NCBI GenBank assembly: GCA_002150815.3
Contig: NDFF03000038.1
Location: forward strand, 496,001 to 560,000
Source: Grammothele lineata
Lineage: Eukaryota > Basidiomycota > Agaricomycetes > Polyporales > Polyporaceae
Direction: 5' to 3'
DNA: 64,000 nt
Shown piece by piece: positions 53,937 to 64,000 of the stretch (positions are counted from its first letter, which is position 1; every line of letters starts with the position of its first letter). The notes under the pieces were generated by a model, which ran no database searches, was not told the origin of the DNA, and saw nothing but the letters and a program-made list of their open reading frames with translations. A program made the position numbers and the translations under genes.

Positions 53937-55047
53937 ATGACAAGCATCGATTCGGAGGTGCCGGATCTTTTTGAAATACCCGACTGGTTGAAGTTCCACC
54001 CCGAACTCGCTCGCAGAGGGCTCGTCCTCGATGGACCTCTCAAACCAGTACGTATCTGCGTCCGATGTATGCTCGATTGGCGCTTATCTAGCGCGCTCTG
54101 CCATAGTTTTGCGTGTTCGCTACTGATTTAAATCATGCTGTACGTTATGCTGTGAAGATTGTTTGGGAAGGTAGCCCGGAAGCCGATATGTACGAACACC
54201 TCATGGACGACCTGGACAATCCTGCCAATCACACCTTACCGTGCGACGTCAATCGGGAGTCAGACCTGCCGATAATCATCATGCCCTATGCGGAGACGAT
54301 GATGAGTCGGAGCTTCTACAGGTTCTTGGATGCGGCATATCAAATGCTCGAAGTGCGTCGTACAACCTTTTGCGCTTGCAAAATATGGCTGATGATTGCT
54401 TTCAGGGGATAGAATACTTGCATTCCCGACACATTGCTCATATGGTATGCCGACGAGTGGCATTACACGAAGTATTAATCTTACACTCAGCTTACTAGGA
54501 TATCTATAATCGAAATATGCTGCTCGCCGACGATCGAGCAGTGTATGGCCAGCCGCACCTCAAAAGCGGTCGCCTATACTTCATTGATTTTGGATGCTCC
54601 CGCCGGCTCGCTCTCGGGCCCGGTAGCCAGCCCGCGATCGAGCTGCCAGATACGATTTGGGACAGGCCGCGAGAGGGCATAACACGCTTCGACCCTTATG
54701 CGTGGGATATGTTCCGTCTTGGCCATGTATTCCTGATCGAGCTTAAAGTTGGTCGTTTCTCCCAGTCCTGCGTGCATGCTATTGCTGACACATGCGGTGG
54801 CGACATCATTGAACAGAATTTGAGAGTTCCCATCCCCAGAATGGTGATGTGGTATGCACGGTGGCTTCGTGGCGAAGAGCGCGAGGGTTGTATGGGGACG
54901 GTAGGAGTATGCCGATGTCGACCAACCGCAGCGACGGCGCTCCGGGTGTTTCGCATCATGCGGGGGGTGCTATACGTGCAGGACTGGTGTGTGCGCATGT
55001 TCGCTCGTGTCAAAGCTGTTCTCTTTTCATCGCGGAAGTCCACATGA
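53937..55047 (+). CDS. protein-kinase-like protein, copy 2 of a divergent module
   Basis: Four exons, 53937-54047, 54107-54352, 54406-54444 and 54499-55047, give 314 aa. The first three introns are at the same codons as in copy 1 (after LKP, after the MLE/ILE glutamate, after IAHM), exon 1 is 111 bp in both and exon 3 is 39 bp in both. Motifs: YAVKIVW (lysine), IIMPYAETMM, IEYLHSRHIAHM, DIYNRN in the catalytic loop, YFIDFGCSRRL, and DPYAWDMFRLG. Copy 1 has a fourth intron after MIK; here the corresponding sequence is read through (LKVGRFSQSC...), so the intron was lost, gained elsewhere or mis-called. Activity unknown. Confidence 0.75.
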
Positions 55048-56349
55048 GGCCGGCGCTAGCCGTTGCTGAGCTTTATGACCAGCTATCCCATGTACTACTT
55101 ACATACGCTCTGCTTTCGTTGATGTTTGACGCCGCGCGATATAGCATAGTTTGATATAGATGACTACAGGGTGCCGCGCGTCGAAGGTGCGTCCACGATC
55201 ACAGCATATCCCGTTTGCCACGCTGATTCTCGTCATGATCGTTGCGGCAGGTACCACTCCACTGTTAAGCCATCGTGAGTCCGTTGTACCACTACTCACT
55301 TCACCGAAGAAGCACTGCCGCCAGAAGTGAGGATCCGGAAGAAGCGCCACTCGGCTGCAGACTCAATAGAGCAGTTATATCTCAACAGCCAACCTGCGTC
55401 AGCGCAGTGTTCTTGTTTCCGCTGACTGCGACCCAAGCCTTCAGCTTCAGGCCCAGGGCAACGTTAGGGCGGCGCTGACATCATGGGGCGGGGCGGGACA
55501 GTACTTGCCCCTTACTCAGGCTGGCAGTTACGGCACCCGCGCACGTTCGCGCGTTCGTGTTCACTGATTATCCTCCGATGCTCTACTCTCAGTGCTCTTT
55601 TCGCTCAGCAATACGAATGCCTAAACGGTGCATACCTAGTCCCTCCGTCTAAGATGCAAGTCGCTCGAATGCACTGGTCCAAATGAGAGGCGTGCGCGGA
55701 CCACGTGGACCACCGCCACGCCTCGAGGTAGGAGTTGACGTCAACGAAGGTCCTTCCAACCTCCGCTCGCACACGCCTACTCCTGCAGATGGCGAAGATA
55801 GGTACGTCGGCTGATTCACTTCACGCGCGCCCCGTCTTGGGTCTCAGGTTGTTGAGGTATACTTAGCGAACTTGCTCTCCGCCTTCGGCTACCGGAAGGA
55901 CCCCCATGCTGCAGGCGATGTACAACGACTTTCGTACGCCGGCGCTCGCGCGGGTTGTACGGGGGGTCTCGACCTACGCTCGGTGAGGTATTCTGGGATA
56001 TAGAGCGAAGGGAAGCTGTCGTAAAGCAAATCTAGCCTTCGACGATGCTCTATAACTTTCTCGGTCTTGCTTCCGAAGGCCGCCTGCGCTGACGCTCGAC
56101 CCTCCAGCCCTGAGTTCGGGCGTGCACGATGAGGCTCCGCAAGGTGCGTGATATGCCCCTTGCTCGTACCATGGCGAGGCCTACACGTTGTGCCCCAATG
56201 GCGCCCCGCATGCCCTTCATATAACCTTCGCCGTACCGCCCCCGCCGCCAGTGCTTAAAGGCCCTCTCCTCGTCCCCATTCGCTATTCCGCACCCTACTC
56301 ACACCTACTCCTCTCAGCCGCGAATACTCGATCTCAAGCGCCTATAGAC
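55048..56349. other. intergenic, no gene seen
   Basis: 1.3 kb with only short, motif-free frames; a 3' UTR and the promoter of the MARVEL-like gene are expected. Confidence 0.5.
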
Positions 56350-57189
56350 ATGAGGGCAAGCATGAACGGACTCCGTGTTGGGCTCTACGTCCTCCTGGTA
56401 CGTCTCCCCTCTCCGGCACCATTCTCCCCCGACGCTTCGATCCTCACGTCGGTGGCAGTGGCTCTTCTCTGTCGTGCTCCTGGGCCTGTGTGCAACACGC
56501 CTTCACTACACGATCTTCCTTCCGCCCTTTGATCCGCTCAACAACGGCAAGCCGTTCTACGACCCGATCGTCGTCGAGCTCGTCGTCACCTCCATCTTCG
56601 CCCTCTTCTGGGCGCCGTTCGTGTGAGTATTTGAGTTCCACTCCTTTGGCGGGCAACTGTCAGGCTCACTTAGGAGACGGGGTGGTGGCACAGGATCCAC
56701 ATCATACACCGAAGTTACGACTATGGACGCCTGTCGACTTTCGCTTTTGAGCTGTTCGGCCTCTTCGTGCTCTTCGTCATGTTCCTCGTCGGCGCTGCCA
56801 TCGCCTCGGTGAGTCTTCACATCCTATACATCTGTACCCACTCAGTACCTCATGCATCGCTTGTTCTTCCCGTAGACATTCTGGGGCGACCTCTTTTGGT
56901 GCCACACATTCTGGCAATGCCGCGTGCTCACCGTGCTCGTCGCGTTCGCGTGGATGTGCTGGGTACTCACCCTCATCCTGTTCTGCGTCTCCGCGCTCTT
57001 CGCCGTCGCCAACGCCGCGTACACACGTCCGCTCCATGGTCAGTACGACCTGCGTTCGAGCTTCTACAGTGCGTGGGGAGGCCCCTCTGCCACCTCGTGG
57101 TCGTCGAGGCGGCGCTGTGGGAGGATGTGCTGACTGATTTGGATTTGTGCGCAGGCCGTGAACCGAAGACTAGGCGGTGGGGTTTCTGA
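56350..57189 (+). CDS. four-pass MARVEL-like membrane protein
   Basis: Five exons, 56350-56397, 56459-56622, 56694-56808, 56876-57068 and 57155-57189, give 184 aa. Four hydrophobic segments are clear: WLFSVVLLGLCATRLHYTIF, VVELVVTSIFALFWAPFV, FELFGLFVLFVMFLVGAAIA and VLTVLVAFAWMCWVLTLILF. The tail is short (SREPKTRRWGF). Length, four passes and spacing fit the fungal MARVEL/Nce102-like group that organises plasma-membrane domains, but there is no diagnostic motif, so the family is an inference. The last donor could instead be 28 bp upstream; both choices keep the same C-terminus. Confidence 0.75.
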
Positions 57190-57954
57190 GCGCCGGGATA
57201 GGTTGCGAAGGCTATACTTGTATGAGATCGGGAGGCGACGGAGCACTTGAGCACCTTGAGGACTCTGCGTGTACGTCAAAACGATGGCGTAACGCCGGAT
57301 CGCCGGCCCTTGTTTGTGTTATTTCTTCAGGTCCTGAGATTTGTTATGCTTGCTGCGCTGTACCTGCTACCAGTTGGAAACGTTACATTAGTATCAAAGC
57401 TTCATGATGAACCGTACCGGGGCTCGGGCTCGGGAGAATCAGACAGGCCGGAGCGGCGAGAGGCGAGAGGGATATCGGATGTGAACTAGAGCGCGACTCG
57501 GATGCGGCAGCGCGCTGGTCAGACAAATTGGTAGAGGTATTTTGTTGCGCTCCTGAAAGAGTTTCTGAGATGAAGGACTGCTCCGTCAACTGCATCGTCC
57601 GTCATAGCAGCAATACCTGAGAAAAAGCAGCGCTGGTCGCCGTTCGAATCAACGAACAGCCTCCTCGCCGTGACTCACACGCGCGTTCCGAGGCGCTGAG
57701 GCACGTGATCTGACGCGTAGGCGTGACGGAACGCGTCTGGACTTTGGGCTTGGGGGCGTGGAACTTGAAGTGACGGCAGCGAGTCAGTGACTCGCTTCAA
57801 GCCTCTCCATCGTTTGCTTCATCTTTTCTCTCTTGCCACTGCGCCCACAGCCTATCCCATGTGCCTCTCTCTGCGCTTAGCCTTGCTGCAGCCTCTGCTT
57901 ACATACACCTCCAATCTTGCTTACATCTTCTAATCTGTACGTCTGGCAACCGCA
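57190..57954. other. intergenic, PMS1 promoter region
   Basis: 760 bp without a gene. A GTTCGAATC string near 57645 recalls a tRNA T-loop, but no matching cloverleaf could be drawn. Confidence 0.5.
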
Positions 57955-60900
57955 ATGTCAGCCAGCTCGTCCTCAGCACCCCCAGACGCGGCTGCAATCA
58001 AAGCTCTCGACGGTGGATCGGTCCACAAGATCACTTCTGGACAAGTTGTTGTAGATCTTCAAACTGCCGTTAAGGAGCTTATCGAGAACAGTCTCGACGC
58101 CGGCGCGACTAACATCGGTGCGTATCCGTCTTGTGATCTTTCTCAAACATTGGAGTGTTCATCTTTGGCTTGGATGGTTTTTGCCGTGATGGGATGAAGA
58201 TGTGCGCTTTAAGGATTATGGTCTAGAGTCATTCGAAGCGGTAGACAACGGGAGTGGTATCCGTCCAGAGGACTACGCTTCCATTGGTACGTGTTGGAAT
58301 GTCCTGTACAGACTTCATGCGTCTCAGCCCGTCCCCATTCCCCTTGTTCGACTTCAGCGCTCAAACATCACACATCGAAGCTCTCGTCGTTTACGGACCT
58401 CGAGAATGTCGGCACTTTTGGCTTCCGTGGCGAAGCCCTTTCCTCCCTATGCGCCCTGGCCGAGTCCGTTACTGTCACTACCGCGACAGCCGGAGAGGCA
58501 CCTGCGGGGAACGTGCTCGAGTTTGAGCGCACAGGAAAGCTCAAGGAGAAAAGAGGCAAAGCGGCGCGACAGGTGAGTTTCCCTCCTTGATGCGCGTCTG
58601 CACCCGCCAGGAAGAAGTTGCGTACATGGTGAATGAGTAGTGGTACATGGCGTACAAGCTTGGGACACGATATCGTCGTCGACGTTGAGTGTGATTTTCG
58701 GCGGATTATCTATGCTCTTTCCCCTGTCGTCGCCTATGCCGCGTAGCCAAGTCTCATCATTCTGCTTTTCCAACAGAGGGGCACCACTGTTACTGTGACT
58801 GGCCTCTTCAAACCTCTCCCCGTGCGCCGGAAGGAGCTCGAGCGCAACGCCAAGCGCGAGTACGCCAAGGCACTCACTCTTCTACATGCGTATGCACTCG
58901 TCCCCTGCGCCCGCGAAAACGCCGGTGTGCGCCTAGCGGTGAGCAACCACCCCAAGGGCGGGTGCGTCCTCCCCTCTCAATCTATGTGATTCTCGTACGC
59001 TGATGATTGCCGTTGGATACAAATAGGAAGAAGGCCATGCAACTCCGCACGGACGGCACACCCGACACGCGTGCTAGCGCGAGCGCGATATGGGGCCCCC
59101 GCGCGCTCGACAATCTTGTCGAGCTCGATCTGAAGTTCGAAGTCGAAGTCGAGGCGGCGGTCCTCCGCCGACTCGGGCGCACTCTGGGGGAAGAGTACGT
59201 CTCTCGACGTTTGGAGTGGAGCCGGAGAACTTACGTTCTCTTCCTAGGAGCTCGAACGAGGTCCGCGTGAAAGGCCTCGTGTCGAAGTTCGTCGTGGGTG
59301 CGGGGCGGAACGGGACGGATCGTCAGTTCTTCTTTGTCAATGGGCGGCCGTGCGCGCCTGCGAAGGTACGTGTTTCGGTACCGCGGGATGCAGGGGTCGA
59401 TTCTGACAAGGATACAGGTCCAGAAGGCGTTCAATGAAGTGTACCGATCTTTCAACGCCACACAATCACCATTCGTCATTGCGGACTTCATCCTACCTAA
59501 GAGTTTGTCGCGCCGTATGTCTTCTCTCTCGAAGCTGCTGACTGGAGAATGCAGATTCATGCGATGTCAACGTGAGCCCGGACAAGCGCACGATCCTCCT
59601 CCACAGCGAGAATAACCTCGTCCAAGCATTGAAGGTATGGTGCATTTTGGACTCATGCGATTGTTCAAGCGGTTGAGCTCGTGACGTCCCGCAGAACGCG
59701 CTTGAAGAGGCCTACGCGCCCTCGCGCGCGACGTTCGACGTGAACGCATCCCAAGCGCCTCCACGAAAGGCCGAATCGGACGCTGCTAGGGCCACACCGC
59801 GTCGCGTCTCTGCGGAGAAGGAGAAGGAGAAAGTCCCTCTCTTCATTCCCGAGGAAGCAGACGAAGTGGCACTGTCGTCCTCCGTTCCCTCCGCGTCGTC
59901 TTCTCAAAAGCCGATCCGCGGCACGTCTGCCGAACCGGATGGAGGGGAAGAAAGCTCCACGTTCGGCGAGCCGTCGCTCCTCACCGACACGTTCCCTTCG
60001 TCTTCGTCCCCGCACAAGTCTTCGCGCGGGCGACCTGAAGATGACAACGAACGTGATTTGCAGCATGACGACCACGGCGCCGACCCTGCCCCTGCACTCG
60101 CCTCCCACGACGTTGGCGCGGACGGGCACGAAGACGAGCTTACCACAAACCTAGCCGCACCCCTCTCTCCGACTGTGACACAGATGACGCGGAAACCCGC
60201 CGCGCCGCCCCCTACTCTGCATGTCGCGGCTCGCAGGCCGGCATCACCTCCAGCCTCGGTGCCAGGCCCGTCGCGAAGCGGCGTCCAGCGCGAGAGGGCT
60301 GCATCGACGCGCGTCGCCAGTCCTCCCGTCGAGGATGCGGGACCCGAGGACGAGAACGAGGGCGAAGGCGATGACCACGCCACAGAGCCGCGCGAAGACC
60401 CCATCCCCGCCGTCAAGCCTCCCGCGCGCCCCGTAGCACGCGCACCTCCTCGCGCGAAGGCTCATGGGGGCGGCGCGGATAGCAGGGAGCAAATGGTGCT
60501 GAGCACGACTGGGGCGGCGTGGGCGCTCCGCCGGCGGTCCGGGGAACCTGAGGAGGAGCGCCCGAGGAAGAAGGCGAGGGTCGACGAGGCGAGTCGAGAG
60601 GACGGCGCGAGGGAGGCGCGTGTGGGCATGAGACAGATGCTGAGAGGGTTTGCGAGGACGGGTGCGAAGGTTGAAGATGTGGAGATGGAGGAAGCGGAGG
60701 AGGAGCGAGAGGATGTGGGAGAGGGAGAGGATGAGGATGAGGTGGATGGCGCAGATGAAGAACAGGAGGGGGACGAGGAGATGGAAGACGAGGTTAGGGA
60801 ATCATGCGAGGAGCCCCCAGAGACAGACCCCAGCGAAGGCGATCTTGAGGTTGCCGACCCTATGGACCGGGACGTCGAACCAGCTCCGGACGTCATTGAC

Positions 60901-62051
60901 GTCGACACAGACGAACCCCAAGAGCCTTCTTCCGAAGTGCAAACAGAAACCTCCATATCTTCAAGGCATCTCCCCGGCCAAGAGATCGTTCACACCGACG
61001 AAACGGACGACGTCTCGTTGGCCGTCGACGTCTCAGGCATCGTCTCCACCTGGAACTCACTTCGCGATCGTCTCGCGAAGGCGAAAGAAGCGTCTTGTGG
61101 GGATGGAAAGAACGTGAAACCGAAGCTGGACGGCGTTGCTGGAGTAGGGAGCACGAGCGACGACGCGGAGGCGGCTGAAGCGCTCTCTCGCGTCATTGAC
61201 AAAGCGGACTTCGCGGCCATGGACATTCTAGGGCAGTTCAACCTCGGGTTCATCATCGTCCGCCGGCGGAAGCGAGACGCGACGAGCAACGATGAGGTGG
61301 CTGGCGCGGAGATGGACGACCTCTTCATCGTCGACCAGCACGCGGCTGATGAGAAGTATAACTTTGAGACACTGCAGCGTACGACGAAGATTAACTCGCA
61401 GAAACTGTATCGGTACGTCTCTGGCTATTTTTCGAGACTTGCTGGAAGTTATTTATTAGGCTCTTTCAGACCGCAGATATTAGAGCTAACGGCAGCGGAC
61501 GAGCTGGTGGCGCTCGAGAACTTGGACGTTCTCAAGCAGAACGGCTTCGAGCTCGACGTGCACGAAGACGGCCCGCCCGGCCAGCGCGTGCACCTCCTCG
61601 CCCAGCCGATGAGCAAGGGGACTGTGTTCGACACCAAAGGTGCTATCCTGTTCTTGCGATGTGATCGTCGATGCTTACTGCAGTGCGTCTAGATCTCGAG
61701 GAGTTACTTCATCTAATGCATGATCGGCCGGCCGGGCAGATGGTGCGGTGCTCAAAGGCGCGAGCTATGTTCGCTATGCGGGCTTGTCGGAAGAGTATTA
61801 TGATTGGGTCTGCGCTCAGCCGGAGGCAGATGATCTCGGTACGTGTGATTCTCTTGGTGTCCCGATAAGGCATTGACGGTTGGTCCATGTAGGTCGTGCA
61901 ACACATGGGTACGATGGACCAGCCATGGCATTGTCCTCACGGGCGTCCTACAATGAGGCATCTGTCAGACATCGTAGACGTCGGATGGGATCGCGCACGT
62001 CCTTGGGGAGCGTCCGCCGTCGACTGGGTTACATTCGAGACTGCTAATTGA
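57955..62051 (+). CDS. PMS1: DNA mismatch repair endonuclease PMS1 (MutL homologue, PMS2 orthologue)
   Basis: Twelve exons, 57955-58117, 58200-58286, 58358-58572, 58777-58961, 59027-59194, 59248-59365, 59418-59502, 59555-59634, 59695-61412, 61470-61639, 61693-61838 and 61893-62051, give 1097 aa. The GHKL ATPase motifs are intact: [17 protein letters not shown] and [24 protein letters not shown] closes the N-terminal domain. A 400-residue acidic and Pro/Ser-rich linker follows. The C-terminal domain has [13 protein letters not shown], the endonuclease motif [12 protein letters not shown] (DQHA-x2-E-x4-E), ACRKSIMIG and CPHGRP, all needed for metal binding. Together with MLH1 it nicks the strand to be repaired. 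Alignment is good through both domains. The linker is long compared with yeast Pms1. Confidence 0.93.
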
Positions 62052-64000
62052 GACCGAAGTAAATTCTCCGTCTCAAGGGCATGCAGTCTTTTGGTAGGCT
62101 CTCTCGTAGGCACATGTGAGTTTCGTGCGGGAATGAACACAGTGCTGTTTGAAGGTACTCCGAGTCCAATGGCAGATCATGTTCGTTTACCTGGCCGCCG
62201 GCCTGCTATATTCTCTTTGCTCCCGTGTCATCGCGTGACGCGACTCGTCCGTTCTCTGTACGGTCACGGAGCTGTGACCCGACTACTCGCCAGACGCCGC
62301 CACGCACCATGAGCTTCAGATCAGCCCAATCTCCTCGGAAGCGACTTCGTCTCTTCACCAGAGACAACCGTTTCTCACAGGTATCGTCTCAGAATGCAGG
62401 CTGCAACAGAAAGTATCGGCGCCAGGCTGACACCGAAGCTGTTTCAATTTTCGTCATACATATTCGGTGAGGCAGCATCAACCCACAGTCCTCTGCGACG
62501 CTGGCTAATAGCCCACATGTGGACAGGTTCGCTCCTTGCTAGGTCCATTCAGAGAGATGGCCTCCGCTTCGCACGTCTGTATGCCTTCTGCGCAAGAAGT
62601 CCCGAGCACGTCGTCGGGGTACGGAGTTCACAAGTCCGAGCGGTTCTCAACAGTCGGTGTCAGCGTGTCATACAGCCGACTGCGCAGCTGATTAGTCACA
62701 GCTTCGGGCTCGACATGAAAAAGAGCGTTGAGCCTGCTTCTGTGCCTGCTCGTCTATACTCAATGCGGAATGCGCAGATCTTAAACGATTCATTCACCTG
62801 ACATACAGCGGTCCCGCGTTGCTCCACAACGCACACAGTACTGGATGTTCTCAATGCCTGTACCCACTGAAACGGCGCGTGCTGCCTTCAATGCGCGGTG
62901 CCAAATGACGTCGGTAAGTGGTTCGTGCTCAATGGGTCCCCACTTGCGCCCACTACCTCCAGCTCCCTGCCCCTTTCATTCCGTATCCATTAGCCGATCT
63001 TTACCTCACGATGACTACTGCAGTATTTTCATTCAATGCTCGCGAGGACCCTCGCGCGACTTTATCCCCACGCCTGTACGCCCTCGCGCCACATCCCGGT
63101 CAGCGTTGATCGAAGCAAGATCCTTATTGCGTACGCATGTGGTGTATCAAACAGGGTAAGTTCGACGCCCCGCACAGATGCTTTCTAGGGCCCCGGTATG
63201 AATTGCGACAACAACACGCGGAAGATGTCCACGGGATGATCCTGGCGAAGAAGGGTTGCTCGTCTCTTCATTGGTCTATCTTGGGTTTTACATTGAACTG
63301 CCACGTCCTTCACAGGGATTGCCCACGCAACGTCGCCTAGCTCCTGAGCTACCGAGTTCTACGGGTTCTGACTGAGTCCGACTCCCCGCGAGGACGCGTG
63401 GAGACAAGACGTGCGAAATTAGGCACGGCATCATCCGCGCGGACGTGACCGGGGGACACGGAATGGGCGTGGCCAATTGAAAGAATTGCGTTCTCCTCGT
63501 GGGGGCTATGACACGGTGCGAGATCGATGAGCATGGTGATGGGATTTGCTCAAGCGCGTCCTTTCAGAGATCTCGAGATGAATTGAATTACGGCGCGTTA
63601 GTCCGCATTGATGCTTCGCGGAAAATCTGGCGTGGACTGCCCGAAAAGGTAACCAAGAAACATGTCGAAACCTCGCTGAGGTTACCCCTGAGTCGTGCTG
63701 GCCACACATCTTCGTTTTAGTATAGTCCCTAGATTCGGTGCTTCTACATTGTTGCAAGACACGTCTTCGATTTTGGAGCCATTGTCCTTCAATGCTCTTG
63801 GCCGAACATTCGGGTGCTTTTATCGTCTTCTTGAGTACCTCAGAGATGGACGCGATCAAGGCTAGTCATGGGTGACCTGAAGAACGAGTCGAAGACCTTG
63901 TGATCGTTGTCATGCGAGGGGAAATTTTAAAAGAAGCCTTGGCTGCCTCGCTAGCTAGCGATGTATCCCATGCGAATCGCGGGAAGCGTCGGTGGCATCG
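62052..64000. other. window end, no supported gene
   Basis: Frames of up to 136 codons at 62.4-62.8 kb and 104 codons at 62.8-63.2 kb lack motifs and do not join into a sensible model. A gene starting or ending beyond 64000 cannot be excluded. Confidence 0.4.

Noticed and set aside
57630..57660. A T-loop-like GTTCGAATC, possible second tRNA
   Set aside because: No acceptor, D or anticodon stem could be paired around it.
62394..63159. Possible genes near the right end
   Set aside because: Open frames lack motifs and splice support; kept as unannotated.
1..64000. CRISPR arrays, bacterial operons, intact transposons
   Set aside because: The sequence is eukaryotic; no regular short repeats with spacers, and no reverse transcriptase, integrase or transposase frames or long terminal repeats were seen.

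Overview
The window is a piece of a filamentous basidiomycete genome, most likely a wood-associated Agaricomycete. The genes are dense and GC-rich, and they are broken by many 50-120 bp introns with GTRNGY donors and YAG acceptors. Micro-exons occur (9, 20 and 25 bp). There are TATA boxes just upstream of several ATGs, paralogous F-box, BTB and kinase-like families, a secreted DPBB (expansin-like) protein and a GPI-type CDH-cytochrome-like DOMON protein. Order- or genus-level assignment is not possible from sequence alone. All exon models below were built by hand from splice motifs, reading phase and protein similarity; no transcript data were available.

Layout. 0-9.5 kb: a ten-exon RNF216/TRIAD3-type RBR ubiquitin ligase (-), a small secreted DPBB protein (+), a small unknown protein (+) and a TLDc (OXR1-like) protein (+). 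9.5-12.3 kb: gene-poor, with degenerate ~400 bp tandem repeats. 12.3-21 kb: a DOMON protein (+), two tandem F-box-like paralogues (+), then a protein-kinase-like gene (-) divergent from a small unknown gene (+). 23.4-25.5 kb: a membrane-anchored METTL24-type methyltransferase (+).

26-50 kb is a duplication-rich accessory region. One intact BTB/POZ gene (+) is followed by three tandem units on the minus strand. Each unit pairs a BTB gene with a copy of a large low-complexity gene that has a YDTDYHPA-like motif and a C-terminal KMxGEAxxL motif. The BTB gene looks intact in the first unit and is frameshifted in the other two. The large gene is a relic in the first two units and intact in the third (35.2-38.7 kb). 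Two more intact relatives of that large gene lie at 43.4-45.7 and 47.1-48.8 kb. Each is followed by a copy of the small unknown gene seen at 6.2 kb, one broken and one apparently intact. Conserved single-copy genes sit between these blocks: kinetochore SPC25, an agmatinase-like ureohydrolase and the initiator tRNA-Met.

50.8-64 kb: a DUF4588-like conserved protein (-), then a second copy of the small-protein/kinase-like divergent pair. The pair has the same head-to-head layout as at 19-21 kb but is inverted as a block. A four-pass MARVEL-like membrane protein (+) and the mismatch-repair endonuclease PMS1 (+) follow. The last 2 kb hold nothing convincing.

The strongest novelty candidates are the twice-occurring divergent kinase/small-protein module, the BTB + low-complexity-gene tandem array with repeated decay, and the low-complexity family itself, which has a shared phase-1 intron and repeated motifs but no function I can name.
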